From NCBI GenBank assembly GCA_965223305.1, contig CBDCWT010000045.1, forward strand, positions 124,001 to 188,000: a DNA stretch of 64,000 nt. The letters are read 5' to 3'. This DNA comes from CBDCWT01 sp965223305 (lineage in GTDB: Bacteria; Planctomycetota; Planctomycetia; Pirellulales; Pirellulaceae). Shown here piece after piece: positions 18,333-27,389 of this stretch; positions within the stretch are counted from its first letter, which is position 1; every line of letters begins with the position of its first letter. The notes under the pieces are model-generated. The model had not been told where the DNA came from. It did no database searches and was given only the letters and a program-made list of their open reading frames with translations. A program made the position numbers and the translations under genes.

Positions 18333-20279
18333 ATGAACTCCGTGGCAATCGTTTACGATGACCGCCGGCGTCCCGAGACAACCGGTGTCTACTGCTATCG
18401 AGCGCTGCAAACGATGGTCGCGTCTGGACGTGTAGCCGAAGTCCAACACCTAACCCCAGATAAACTCGCCTCATCTGAGAAAGGTCGCTTTCAAACCTAC
18501 CTCTTTGTCGATGACGGGCTGGCGTACCCTATTCCACGAGGATTGACCCCTTCAATCTGGTGGGCAATCGACACCCATCTGACGTTTGCCCGCTGCCTGG
18601 ACAGGGCACGGCAAGCAGATATCGTGTTTGCTGCTCAGAGGGATGGTGCGGAACGGTTGGCTATGGCTGGCGTCAGATCGGTGACCTGGCTGCCGTTGGC
18701 CTGCGATCCAGAAATTCATGGGAGGCAACGGGCACGATCGGAGAAGCGATACGACGTGTCGTTCGTGGGAAACCAGGTTGGTAGAGAGCGAGTCGAGTTG
18801 CTACGTAAACTGGGGACCCAGTTTCCCAACTCGTTCATTGGGAGGCAGCGTATGGAGACAATGGCGGACACGTACTCCGCTTCGCGTGTCGTATTCAATC
18901 GCAGCGTTGCCAACGACATCAATATGCGCGTGTTCGAGGGCATGGCGAGCGGGTCTTTGCTCCTGACAAACAACCTGGCTCACAACGGCATGGAGCACCT
19001 ATTTCGTGACGGAGTGCATCTTGTAACCTACGACAATTCAGAGGGTCTATTTGAACAGCTTCGATTCTACCTGAAACATGAGAATGAGAGTGAGAGTGAG
19101 GAAATTGCGGCCACGGGTTATCGCGAAGTCATTCGCAAGCATACTTACATTCATCGCATCGAACGAATACTGTCGTCGCTGGGTGGTGACGCCGATGCGT
19201 CCACTCTCGGCGCATCGCGAAAACGCTTTCGGCACGGCGACGCGCTCGACGCCAGTCCGGCCGTCTCCTTGGCCGCCCACCGTGAATCAGGCGGCGCATC
19301 TGACGTTGGCATGGCCGCATCTGCAGATGAGCCGACGGTAGCGCCTGCGCACATCCAACGCAGCGCTCTGAAGATCGCATACATAGGTGACTTCGTTTCT
19401 CCGGGCAAATCCGAACAGTATGCGACCGAAGCAATTAGGGCAGTGGGGCATCAAGTTGATGCGCTACATGATGCGGCGATTGCGTCAGCCGGCGAACTCA
19501 TCGCCACTCTTCGTCGCGGTGGCTACGACTGCTTCGTGTTCCATAAGGGCTGCCTGGCCGCGTCGGCTCCTCGAGGGAGGTTGCGCCCTACGGGACACCA
19601 AATCGCCCATGTCTTGCATGAATCTCAGGTACCCGGCTTCACCTGGTACTTCGACCGAGCACACGCCTACGACTATGATCCGTCACGCATGGAGTGGATG
19701 CGTAGGGTGGCGCCTCTGTGTCGGCTAGCATTCGTCACCGATGGCGCCCTCGCGCGCACCGACTGGGCACGCTGGTACGTGCTTCGGCAAGGAGTCGCTC
19801 ACAACACGGTGAGCCACCTCAATTACCCTGATGAGGAACGTTCGAACGTTGGCTTCATTGGTCAGGTATATGGTAGCCGTCACGAAGAACTGGCTCGAGT
19901 GGCGGCCAGGTACGAAGTGGGATTGATCCAAGGAGTGCTTGGTAGCGCTCTTAGCCACGCGATCGGCAAACACAAGATCATCCTGGGTCCCGCCTTCCCG
20001 AGCGCCCCCCAATGCTGGAGTAATCGGCTCTACGTGGTTCTCGGACATGGCGGATTCTTCCTTGCGCCGGAAGTCCCGGGAATGCGAGAGGAGGGATTCT
20101 TGCCGGGCACTCACTACGCGGCGTTGGACGACGATCCGCTTTTAATGATCAAGTATTGGCTCGATAGGCCGAAAGAGCGACGACGGATATCCCGTGCTGG
20201 GCAGACTTTCGTGTTAAACAACTGCACGTACGAACATCGTGCCAGGGAGATGATTTCGGCAATCAGGAGAGTGATCTAG
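18333..20279 (+). CDS. tandem CgeB-like glycosyltransferase
   Basis: 648 residues made of two CgeB/Glyco_trans_1_2-like modules. Module one (~1-285) has YDVSFVGNQVGRERVELL, NMRVFEGMASGSLLLTN, and DGVHLVTYDN, all hallmarks of the family. A linker rich in Ser and Ala follows. Module two (~345-648) starts LKIAYIGDFVSPGKSEQ and has NVGFIGQVYGSRHEEL, SNRLYVVLGHGGFFLAPEVPG and FLPGTHYAALDD. CgeB proteins are GT-B glycosyltransferases used for spore-coat or surface glycans. ATG start with a GGA upstream. It is the third glycosyltransferase in this run and the two modules could add two different sugars; that is inference. Confidence 0.85.
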   Translation: MNSVAIVYDDRRRPETTGVYCYRALQTMVASGRVAEVQHLTPDKLASSEKGRFQTYLFVDDGLAYPIPRGLTPSIWWAIDTHLTFARCLDRARQADIVFAAQRDGAERLAMAGVRSVTWLPLACDPEIHGRQRARSEKRYDVSFVGNQVGRERVELLRKLGTQFPNSFIGRQRMETMADTYSASRVVFNRSVANDINMRVFEGMASGSLLLTNNLAHNGMEHLFRDGVHLVTYDNSEGLFEQLRFYLKHENESESEEIAATGYREVIRKHTYIHRIERILSSLGGDADASTLGASRKRFRHGDALDASPAVSLAAHRESGGASDVGMAASADEPTVAPAHIQRSALKIAYIGDFVSPGKSEQYATEAIRAVGHQVDALHDAAIASAGELIATLRRGGYDCFVFHKGCLAASAPRGRLRPTGHQIAHVLHESQVPGFTWYFDRAHAYDYDPSRMEWMRRVAPLCRLAFVTDGALARTDWARWYVLRQGVAHNTVSHLNYPDEERSNVGFIGQVYGSRHEELARVAARYEVGLIQGVLGSALSHAIGKHKIILGPAFPSAPQCWSNRLYVVLGHGGFFLAPEVPGMREEGFLPGTHYAALDDDPLLMIKYWLDRPKERRRISRAGQTFVLNNCTYEHRAREMISAIRRVI

Positions 20280-20649
20280 AACGACGGTCGCACGGCAAAC
20301 TGCACGACGATTCGACGGCCTTCGGCTCTCTGCTCTTTAGGCCTCCCTCCAAGCCGACGATTCGCAATCTGACATACACAGCTCCATCAATAGGCTCACA
20401 GGTGGTAGTGACACCCCCCTCCGTCGTGTGACGACTAACTAGTCAGCTTGCCATATGCAAGCTCTCGACGAAACATACTGAGTAACATCACTCGTGCTTG
20501 TATTTGCCGATCACTTCGGCGTGCGACGGAGCGGGTGGTGTTCGCGTTCAGCTCTGTTTCAGCAGCCACAGGCTACTGGGAGCATCTCGCACGGAATCGA
20601 GTGAAATCACACAGGACGCGTGCGAAAACACAGATGCTCGTGTGGAATC
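20280..20649. other. intergenic, nothing recognised
   Basis: 370 bases between the CgeB-like gene and the small membrane protein gene. Only short frames without family resemblance are present. It probably holds the promoter of the 20650-21454 gene pair, but no clear promoter boxes were identified. Confidence 0.45.
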
Positions 20650-20916
20650 ATGGAATCAGCACTGGATTGGGTGTCGCCTGTCATTCAGCTCACGACGGCC
20701 GGTGGATTTGGGGCACTCGTGTGGTACTTAGTTATCAAGCACATTCCAGGCATAGAAAGGCGTCACAAGAGTGAACGCGATGAATGGCTAGCATACATTC
20801 AAAAGCGGGACCAGGTGTCAGATGGTGTGGCCCGCAACTATATCGAATCCGTCGCGTCGTTACGCCAGGACCTCCAACGCATCGAAGTCAAGATCGATGA
20901 GCACGCAAAATCCTAG
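20650..20916 (+). CDS. small membrane protein with coiled-coil tail
   Basis: 88 residues from the ATG at 20650. One hydrophobic helix (TAGGFGALVWYLVIKH, ~residues 17-33) is followed by a charged stretch predicted to be coiled coil (RRHKSERDEWLAYIQKRDQ ... LRQDLQRIEVKIDEH). Such a layout is common to holin-like and membrane-anchor proteins, and no enzymatic motif is seen. A GTG at 20620 in the same frame would add ten residues. Its last 20 bases overlap the start of the PAS protein, so the two are probably translated together and may act together at the membrane. Confidence 0.6.
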   Translation: MESALDWVSPVIQLTTAGGFGALVWYLVIKHIPGIERRHKSERDEWLAYIQKRDQVSDGVARNYIESVASLRQDLQRIEVKIDEHAKS

Positions 20917-21454
20917 TCAAGCGATCCAGAACTTTCTGATCGCAGTGTTGATCGCTCTTATGGGGCTTGGCTGTGCGCTTGCCCTTGTGGTTACCCGTCG
21001 TCTGTCGGTTACCCCATCTCAAGTTCAAGAGGAAGTGCTTGCGCTGCGAGAGCAAGTGTCGCATATCGAAGACTTGCGAACGGAAGCGACGATGTTGGTT
21101 TCGGTCTTGGAGAACTCCGACCTAGCAATTGTGGGGCTCGACTCGGTCGGTCGCATTACAGTCTGGTCTAGAGGAGCGGACCAGTTGTTTGGCATGACAA
21201 AGGACGACGTCATCGGATACAGCGTCGCGGTGCTGATACCCACATCCGCACGTGACGCCCACCGACTCGCGTTCGAGGCCGCAATGACAGCCCCTCGTAG
21301 ACGACCCTTCCAGCAGATCGTGGAATGCGACGCCAGACATCGATCTGGTGAGCTCATACCGGTTCAAATGCACCTTTGGGGTGTGCCAGGTCAATCCGCG
21401 ATGGCCGTTTTCTCGCGGCAGAATGGTGTGGATAACCTGTCGAAGCGCAAGTGA
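20897..21454 (+). CDS. membrane-anchored PAS-domain protein
   Basis: 185 residues from ATG 20897. An N-terminal transmembrane helix (NFLIAVLIALMGLGCALALV, ~11-30) leads into a coiled-coil linker (VQEEVLALREQVSHIEDL) and a PAS fold: LENSDLAIVGLDSVGRITVWS, GADQLFGMTKDDVIGYSVAVLIP, then HRLAFEAAM and ELIPVQMHLW. No kinase, GGDEF or other output domain follows, so it senses or relays through a partner. It overlaps the small membrane protein gene by 20 bases. The ECF-like sigma gene starts ~300 bases downstream, a possible output, but no anti-sigma motif is visible. Confidence 0.75.
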   Translation: MSTQNPSQAIQNFLIAVLIALMGLGCALALVVTRRLSVTPSQVQEEVLALREQVSHIEDLRTEATMLVSVLENSDLAIVGLDSVGRITVWSRGADQLFGMTKDDVIGYSVAVLIPTSARDAHRLAFEAAMTAPRRRPFQQIVECDARHRSGELIPVQMHLWGVPGQSAMAVFSRQNGVDNLSKRK

Positions 21455-21748
21455 AACATATCGACGCCGCGCCTCACCGAACTACATATACACATACGCT
21501 GCTAAGACGAGCTAACTTGCTCTCACGATGATCGAAGTGCGCACGTGGCGATGCGCCGGGCCGTAACTCCCCGGTAATACCTGGCAGATCGACACAGAAG
21601 TATGACGATGGACACTCTCGCGCCGCAACCGACCGTCACGCATCGGATGCCCAGCAACCTATTTGCGATCACAGGCGGTTGATGGCCACATACCCACGGG
21701 ATGGCTGGCACGTAATCGACGACGATTCGCCGTGCAAGCGTAAGATCG

Positions 21749-22324
21749 ATGCGTACTGATTGGGACTTTTTAGAGTTGATGCGTCGGCTCCGTAGCGGAG
21801 ACCAGTATGCACTCAACGCGGTGTTGCGTCAGCACTTAGAGTACGTCGATCAAATTGCGCGACGACAGGTAATCCAGTCGCAGATGGTGGACCTAGACCC
21901 GGAGGACGTGCGTCAAGCGGTCGCCCAACGGTTCTTGGAGAGGGCCGCGTCGTGCCAATTCAACTCACCGACGCAGGTTCGCGCCTACCTTGCGACATGC
22001 GTCTCGAACTTCATTCGCACCCACGCCACACGGTGTTACCGGACTAGGCGAACATCTGTCAATCCGCATTGCCTTGGCACTCTCATTTCCCGGACAACGT
22101 CGGCTGTTTCTCAGAGCGAGACCGTCAGACAAATCAAGAAGCTAACCAATAATACGGAATGGTGGTTAATTTGCCAAAAAGCCCAAGGCGCAAGCTGGAA
22201 GGCGATCGGGGAGGCTCTCGGGGTTAGCGAATCAGCCGCTAGGATGCGGTTTGTCCGCGTGAGGCGCCGCGTTGTCCAAGAGATGACCTGCTCCAATAGC
22301 GACGGGCCTGGGCTTAACAAATAG
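21749..22324 (+). CDS. ECF-like sigma-70 family factor
   Basis: 191 residues. Region 2 is recognisable as DWDFLELMRRLRSGDQYALNAVLRQ with DPEDVRQAVAQRFLE (the usual D-xx-DxxQ/VxxRF part) and QVRAYLATCVSNFIRTH. Region 4 has the helix-turn-helix ASWKAIGEALGVSESAARMRFVRVRRRV. The linker between the two is short. Planctomycetes have many such ECF-type factors paired with kinases or membrane sensors. The start ATG has only a weak ribosome-binding site. It lies between the PAS gene and the methyltransferase gene on the same strand. Confidence 0.75.
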   Translation: MRTDWDFLELMRRLRSGDQYALNAVLRQHLEYVDQIARRQVIQSQMVDLDPEDVRQAVAQRFLERAASCQFNSPTQVRAYLATCVSNFIRTHATRCYRTRRTSVNPHCLGTLISRTTSAVSQSETVRQIKKLTNNTEWWLICQKAQGASWKAIGEALGVSESAARMRFVRVRRRVVQEMTCSNSDGPGLNK

Positions 22325-22418
22325 TGGCGCCATGCATGTTTGATTTGACAGGCCGTTCCTGACGGCGGTCTAGATCTAGCCACTTGCCAGTTCAAGGCCA
22401 ACCGATAAAGGGGAAACG

Positions 22419-23699
22419 ATGGATGCCACCACGGCGGTTCAACGCAATCCGCAGCGACATTTTTCCGGCACGGGATACCATCGAACGGATTGCCGACTCT
22501 GTCGCTGTGACCGGCTGAGGATGGTTCTCGACTTCGGCATGCATCCACACAGTGGTGGTTTTCCTTCGCAGGGCAAGCTGGACGAAGCCGAGCCGGTCTT
22601 CCCACTGGCCGTCAACCTCTGTCAGGGCTGCGGGCATGCGCAACTTAGCTATGTCGTTGACCCAGCCTATTTGTACGAAGAAGGCTACCTGTACGACCGT
22701 GCGACCACCGAAACAGGCCGGCACCACTTCCACACGTTGGCGCGCGACCTCGCAACTCGGTTCGACGTCCCGAGATCTTCGTTGGCCGTCGACATAGGCA
22801 ATGTCGGCAGGGTGCTCACGAGCTTTCGCGACCAAGGCTTGTTGGTTCAGGGCGTTGACCTAACACCGAGAATGGCTCAACTCGCCGCTAACCGAGGCAT
22901 ACCAACAGGCCGGTGCTTTTCCGGGAACGTCGCAGCTGAGATTGTCGCCGATCACGGGCGAGCTCAGATAGTCACTGCCACAAACGTTGTCCACCAGATT
23001 GACGAACTTGACGATTTCATGTTTGGAATCGACAAACTGCTGTCCAAAACAGGAGTGTTCGTGATTGAAGTGCCTTACTTCCGTAGAGTTGTCCAAAACC
23101 TCGAATATGACACGATCTACCATCAACATCTCTCATACTTCTCGGTCACACCTTTTGTGAGCTTCGCCGCACGACACGACATGGAGGTCTTTGACGTGAT
23201 CGAACCCGAGAAGTGTGGTGGAATCGTTCGGATTCTCCTCAGCCGCGTCGGCACACGGTCGCCGTCACGCGAAGTCCATCAGATCATGGCGGAAGAGAGT
23301 GAGTTCGGACTCAGCAAGGCGCGGCGACTATCCACTTTTGCTGAGCAGGTACACTGGCGCCGCCACAACCTGGTTGCCTTACTGCAGGCCCTGAGAGACG
23401 GCGGGAGCACCATTGCTGGTGTTGGCGCGCCAGCGAGAGGATCGACTCTACTAAACACCTGCGGCATCAACGCCTCAGTGCTGACGTTTACCGTTGAAGA
23501 GAACCCCCTCAAGGTCGGTCGCTACATTCCTGGTTCGAGAATACCAATTGTCTCTGACGCTGAGTTGCTTGAGGCGCGTCCTGATTACGCCCTGATCCTC
23601 TCTTGGAGGTCCGCTGCGGAGGTGATGCGCCACCTGGCTGCGTTTTGTGATCACGGTGGCCGCTTCATTATCCCAATCCCAGAGCCAACTATCATGTGA
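22419..23699 (+). CDS. sugar C-methyltransferase-like SAM enzyme
   Basis: 426 residues with the three-part layout of NDP-4-keto-sugar C-methyltransferases (TylC3/NovU-like): an N-terminal zinc-binding segment (CRLCRC ... CQGCGHAQL), a Rossmann SAM domain, and a C-terminal domain (GVGAPARGSTLLNTCGI, FTVEENPLKVGRYIPGSRIPI, ALILSWRSA). The conserved YDTIYHQHLSYFSV stretch, containing the family His pair, is present. Motif I is divergent: DIGNVGRVL instead of the usual E/D-I-GxNDG-xL, so SAM binding should be tested. ATG start with GGGGA upstream. Next to three glycosyltransferases, it suggests a branched deoxysugar in the surface glycan; no sugar-nucleotide synthesis genes are in the window. Confidence 0.8.
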   Translation: MDATTAVQRNPQRHFSGTGYHRTDCRLCRCDRLRMVLDFGMHPHSGGFPSQGKLDEAEPVFPLAVNLCQGCGHAQLSYVVDPAYLYEEGYLYDRATTETGRHHFHTLARDLATRFDVPRSSLAVDIGNVGRVLTSFRDQGLLVQGVDLTPRMAQLAANRGIPTGRCFSGNVAAEIVADHGRAQIVTATNVVHQIDELDDFMFGIDKLLSKTGVFVIEVPYFRRVVQNLEYDTIYHQHLSYFSVTPFVSFAARHDMEVFDVIEPEKCGGIVRILLSRVGTRSPSREVHQIMAEESEFGLSKARRLSTFAEQVHWRRHNLVALLQALRDGGSTIAGVGAPARGSTLLNTCGINASVLTFTVEENPLKVGRYIPGSRIPIVSDAELLEARPDYALILSWRSAAEVMRHLAAFCDHGGRFIIPIPEPTIM

Positions 23700-23881
23700 T
23701 ACATGTGTCCTATTCGTTTGTAGAGTTCATCCACAACGACCACGGTGCTCTTGTGCTTACGGCCGTGCAGATTCGTGAATCACTTCGGCCTACTTCGATT
23801 GATGGTAAGTCGTCAATGAAGAAGACGGTGGATAGCAAAAGTCGGGCTCAGCTCGGCGCGCACGCAGTACTGTCGCTGCCG

Positions 23882-25195
23882 TCATTGCGAACTGCCATCG
23901 GGATCGTCCATCCGCACCAGCAGCCACTGTTGTGTCTGGCCGTCCTCGAAGTGCACCAAAGCGGGTGCTTGGTCCTGGGTCAGATCCGAGATCCCTGTTT
24001 CCATCACGGGCCACGATTTGCCGGCAACAGTCCATGCAGATCGCTGCGATCGCTTGTCCACGACCCCTTCGACTTGTTGAACGCGATTCGTGCCCATGTT
24101 CTGAAGCGTCCCCGTGATCACGCCATCTTTGTTTACTTGCAATTGAAGATACAAAGTTGGTGGCGGCCCCGAAGCTTGGCCGTCCTGGGTAATCGCGAAA
24201 ACGCCCAGCGAAAGCCAATCCGCCTCCTGCGTGTCTGCTGGAACTCCCGGTCCACCGGTTGCAATCGTTTGGGCCTGCTGGGCGTATTCTTGGGACGTCG
24301 CAACCACCTGGTCGCCGTAGTAAACCGAGTCGCCTTCGTAATAGACGTTTTCTCCATAACTGTACGACGCCGGCTGAGACCACCCCCACGGGAACCAAGC
24401 GGTGACCATCACCCACGTGGCCCAGCGATACGGGCGATTTAGGCGCCAAGCTGCCCAGGAGGGATGGTCGACCCAGAAGTCGAAGCGAGGACGATTGTCT
24501 CGAAACTGCTCATGCACTTGATCGCGTCGCTGCACTCGCTGATCTCGCCGCTGCTGTCGGTTGTCAATTCGGTCCGGGCGATTGTCTCTTGTGGGGCGCG
24601 AGGGACGCTCGCCGGCGCCGGGTCGATCGCCCAAGCCAGGTCGCCCCACCGGCCGGCGCGCCGGTAGCGGTTCGGCGCTCGGCCGATCTCTCAAAAACGC
24701 CGCAGCCGCACCACCAGCTGCACCCGCGGCAAGATTTGCACCGCTGCCTCCGAAACTCGGCCGGCTGCCGCCACCTGGTCGCAAGTCCAAGAAGTTCTGC
24801 AGTTGCGATTGGCTGGGTCGAGTGCCAGGCGCGGGGCGAGCGCCTGTCGCGGGACGTGATCCAGGCGCAGGGCGAGCGCCCACCGCTGGGCGCCCGCCAG
24901 CGGCCGGCCGCGAGATGCTCGGTCGGGTCGGCGTTGAGGGACGAGAAACCGAGGGACGAGAGACAGAAGGGCGCGAAACGGAGGGTCGAGAAACTGGGCG
25001 AGAAACCGAAGGCCGGGAGACTGGCCGACTCATCGACGGGCTGCGCGAGAATCCACCTCCGCCCCGATATCCGCCGCCGCCCCCTCCTCGAAATCCACCC
25101 CCGCGACCCCCTCGCGCAGAGGCCTCGGCTGTCAACAGCAGCGCCAAACCCAAACAGAGCAGCGTAATCGTCCGTCGACTCGGTTTGCCGTTCAT
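23882..25195 (-). CDS. secreted Gly-rich, Ser-Arg-Pro-repeat protein
   Basis: 437 residues from ATG 25195, chosen because GGAGAC lies at good spacing; in-frame ATGs further up have none. An N-terminal signal peptide (TITLLCLGLALLLTAEASA) is followed by a Gly/Arg run (~28-55), then many SRPSVSRPV-type repeats and GARPAPGSRPATG units, then an Arg/Asn/Gln-rich stretch, and a C-terminal folded part with QVNKDGVITGTLQNMGTN. Low-complexity regions like this are typical of secreted planctomycete proteins of unknown role. It is last in the minus-strand sulfatase operon-like run. Function unknown. Confidence 0.75.
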   Translation of the reverse strand: MNGKPSRRTITLLCLGLALLLTAEASARGGRGGGFRGGGGGGYRGGGGFSRSPSMSRPVSRPSVSRPVSRPSVSRPSVSRPSVSRPSTPTRPSISRPAAGGRPAVGARPAPGSRPATGARPAPGTRPSQSQLQNFLDLRPGGGSRPSFGGSGANLAAGAAGGAAAAFLRDRPSAEPLPARRPVGRPGLGDRPGAGERPSRPTRDNRPDRIDNRQQRRDQRVQRRDQVHEQFRDNRPRFDFWVDHPSWAAWRLNRPYRWATWVMVTAWFPWGWSQPASYSYGENVYYEGDSVYYGDQVVATSQEYAQQAQTIATGGPGVPADTQEADWLSLGVFAITQDGQASGPPPTLYLQLQVNKDGVITGTLQNMGTNRVQQVEGVVDKRSQRSAWTVAGKSWPVMETGISDLTQDQAPALVHFEDGQTQQWLLVRMDDPDGSSQ

Positions 25196-25270
25196 CTCAC
25201 GTCTCCTTCGAGTATCCATGGTCTTGATCCGAAGTTGGCCGATCGTGCCACCGGCCGGCGGAGGAGCCAC

Positions 25271-26194
25271 CTACTTTGGCGAACTGCGAACAATGACAAT
25301 CTCATCAGCGTTGGGGAGCATTTCGCCGTCGACAATCCGGTTAACCTGTCGCCATGCGAAGCTGTTCTCGTCTAAGGGCCTCATGATGGACGTAGAAGAA
25401 GCACGCCTGCCGTCTGGCAGTGTGGCCGTTGTCTGAACGGTCCATTGTCCATCAATTCTCTGCCACTTCCCTTCGTTGAATCCTCCATCGGAATCGAACA
25501 CCCACGAACGAATCTGCTTGCGTGCCGGGTCCCAACCGATAATCTGCATGCCGCCCATATCGGTGACCATCCCGACCGAAACCGTAAACGAACGGACAAT
25601 AAAGTTCTTGTTGCGCGCCCAGTGGCACTCGGTTGCCACGACGCCGTCGTCAGCCTGATCACTCCATTCACCGATCATCCACTCCAACTCCTTGAGCTGC
25701 TCGTAGTGAGACGGCGGTGATACGATCTCCTGTTCAGAAACTCGATCAATAAGCCACTTCCCCTCCCGTTTGACGTAAACGGCACTGTAGCTGCTGACAA
25801 CTGGGGGGCTGTCCGGCTTGGTGATGGTTGCGGCACCTTGCTCAATAGCGACACTCGGCGAGACAAACTCAAGCGACTCCACTTTGATGTCCAACCGCCC
25901 GTCTTTCTGCGTCTCGAACACCTCCTGGAACTCCCTTTCCAACGCGTCACGCCCGGCAATCCGCTGGCCGCTTGTTCGATCGATGTACACCCCCTCGGGC
26001 GACCAATGAGCCGCCAAAGCTTCAGCGTCTTGCGCGTTGAACGCTGCGACATACGAATCCACGCTCTTCTCGATCATGGTCCGATCGCCGGGTGGCGTAT
26101 CGGCAGCAAGCTTCTCCGCTGCCAGGGTAGACCCCACCGACAGGAGGATGACGGCCAAGCTGGCCGCCAGGATGCTGATCTTGTCGTTGTTCAT
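25271..26194 (-). CDS. secreted SnoaL/SgcJ-like (NTF2-fold) protein
   Basis: 307 residues; the start at 26194 has GGAGG seven bases upstream. Signal peptide (ISILAASLAVILLSVGSTLAA). Residues ~45-160 match the SgcJ/EcaC or DUF4440-type NTF2-like fold: IEKSVDSYVAAFNAQDAEALAAHWSPEGVYID, GRDALEREF, KREGKWLIDRVSEQE. A second half (~165-307) is a lipocalin-like domain (ELEWMIGEWSD, IIGWDPARKQIRSWVFDSDGGF, QWTVQT). This two-part secreted protein is common in planctomycetes and often close to sulfatases. Ligand unknown. It follows the HAD gene on the same strand. Confidence 0.8.
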   Translation of the reverse strand: MNNDKISILAASLAVILLSVGSTLAAEKLAADTPPGDRTMIEKSVDSYVAAFNAQDAEALAAHWSPEGVYIDRTSGQRIAGRDALEREFQEVFETQKDGRLDIKVESLEFVSPSVAIEQGAATITKPDSPPVVSSYSAVYVKREGKWLIDRVSEQEIVSPPSHYEQLKELEWMIGEWSDQADDGVVATECHWARNKNFIVRSFTVSVGMVTDMGGMQIIGWDPARKQIRSWVFDSDGGFNEGKWQRIDGQWTVQTTATLPDGRRASSTSIMRPLDENSFAWRQVNRIVDGEMLPNADEIVIVRSSPK

Positions 26195-26306
26195 GTCGTC
26201 CTCCATTCATCAAGCTTCTATCGATTTCTTCTGATATCGCACCACCGTGGTCGTACACAGTCCGGTCCCAAGTTGCGGTCCGATCGTTTTTTTGGCCGAC
26301 GCTCGT

Positions 26307-27311
26307 TCACTCCTCACGGGGGTAGATGGCCCTCCAATCCTGCTTCATATCCACGACGGTCCAACCTCGGTCTCTGGCTTCGTCAAGGGCTTTGTCAAGT
26401 CGACCGATGTGTGAGTCGCGGTCGTAGGCCCATTCCCGGTTAGCGTCCGTGTGATGGACAAGCAAGCAGAATCGAGGGCCTTTGCCAGCCGCAGTCAGTT
26501 GCAGCATCTGCAGGTCGCCGTCGGAGTTGCCAAACGCGGCAATCGGGCGGCGACCGATGAACTTGTGAATGCCGACCGGCTTGCCCGCTTTGTCGTCGAT
26601 GAAATCGACCTCCGGCAGACGCAGGAGAATTGGTTCTCCGTCGCGCAGCTCGAACGTCGTCTTGATGCTGCTCCCGACGACTTGCTCTGGCGGAATGCCG
26701 TAGACTTGCTCTGCCCACGGTCGCATGAACTCGATTCCGCCGCCAGAGACGATGAAAGTCTTGAAGCCACTGGCACGAAGGTAGGCGAGCAGTTCGAGCA
26801 TCGGCTGGAACACCATCTCAGTGAACAGACGACCGGTCGTTGGGTGTTTGGCAGTGGCGATCCAATCGGTGACAATCTCGCTGAACTCCTCCGTGGTTAT
26901 TCCGGCATGAGTGGCCATGACTAACTCGAGCAAGGCCTTCTCGCCACCGGCTAACGCGGCTTTTGCGTCGCCTTTGAGCACTGACGCGAAGGGCTCTTGT
27001 GTTTTCCATTCGGGATGCGCCGGAGCAAGCGCTTTCACGCGATCGAAGGCGAAGATCGCCTGGAAGTAGATCGGCTGTTCGGCCCAAAGCGTGCCGTCGT
27101 TGTCGAACGTCGCGATGCGTTCTGCGGGTGAAACAAAATCCGGCGAGCTGTTCTCGGTTACCTTTTCGACAAAAGCGATGATGGCCCGCTTGGATTCCGT
27201 GTCGTTCCACGAAGGCAGCGGGTCCGCAGCCCGAACGATCGCCGACCCGGTTAAGTACACGGTAACCACGCCGGCAAAGATCCGCGCGATGAATCCCATT
27301 GGCGCGCTCAT
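26307..27311 (-). CDS. secreted HAD-superfamily phosphatase-like protein
   Basis: 334 residues from ATG 27311, which has GAGGAA upstream. A hydrophobic N-terminus (ARIFAGVVTVYLTGSAIVRAA) indicates export. HAD motifs: I, FDNDGTLW near residue 69 (nucleophile Asp and acid/base Asp); II, TFIVSGGG; III, Lys in SSIKTTF; IV, AAFGNSDGDLQML near residue 260. All catalytic residues are present. Members of this subgroup are phosphoserine phosphatase-like. It lies between the NTF2-like protein and the sulfatase, 78 bases after the sulfatase stop, so probably the same operon. The substrate is not known. Confidence 0.85.
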   Translation of the reverse strand: MSAPMGFIARIFAGVVTVYLTGSAIVRAADPLPSWNDTESKRAIIAFVEKVTENSSPDFVSPAERIATFDNDGTLWAEQPIYFQAIFAFDRVKALAPAHPEWKTQEPFASVLKGDAKAALAGGEKALLELVMATHAGITTEEFSEIVTDWIATAKHPTTGRLFTEMVFQPMLELLAYLRASGFKTFIVSGGGIEFMRPWAEQVYGIPPEQVVGSSIKTTFELRDGEPILLRLPEVDFIDDKAGKPVGIHKFIGRRPIAAFGNSDGDLQMLQLTAAGKGPRFCLLVHHTDANREWAYDRDSHIGRLDKALDEARDRGWTVVDMKQDWRAIYPREE

Positions 27312-27389
27312 GGGTTCTTCCTCGCAGTTGAAACATCGAAGAGGGCGGGGCAGCTCCGCCAGCAAACCGCCCCGCCCCAGATGCTGGAG

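Noticed and set aside
24561..25436. Long plus-strand frame opposite the Ser-Arg-Pro-rich gene
   Set aside because: It mirrors the low-complexity repeats of the gene on the other strand.
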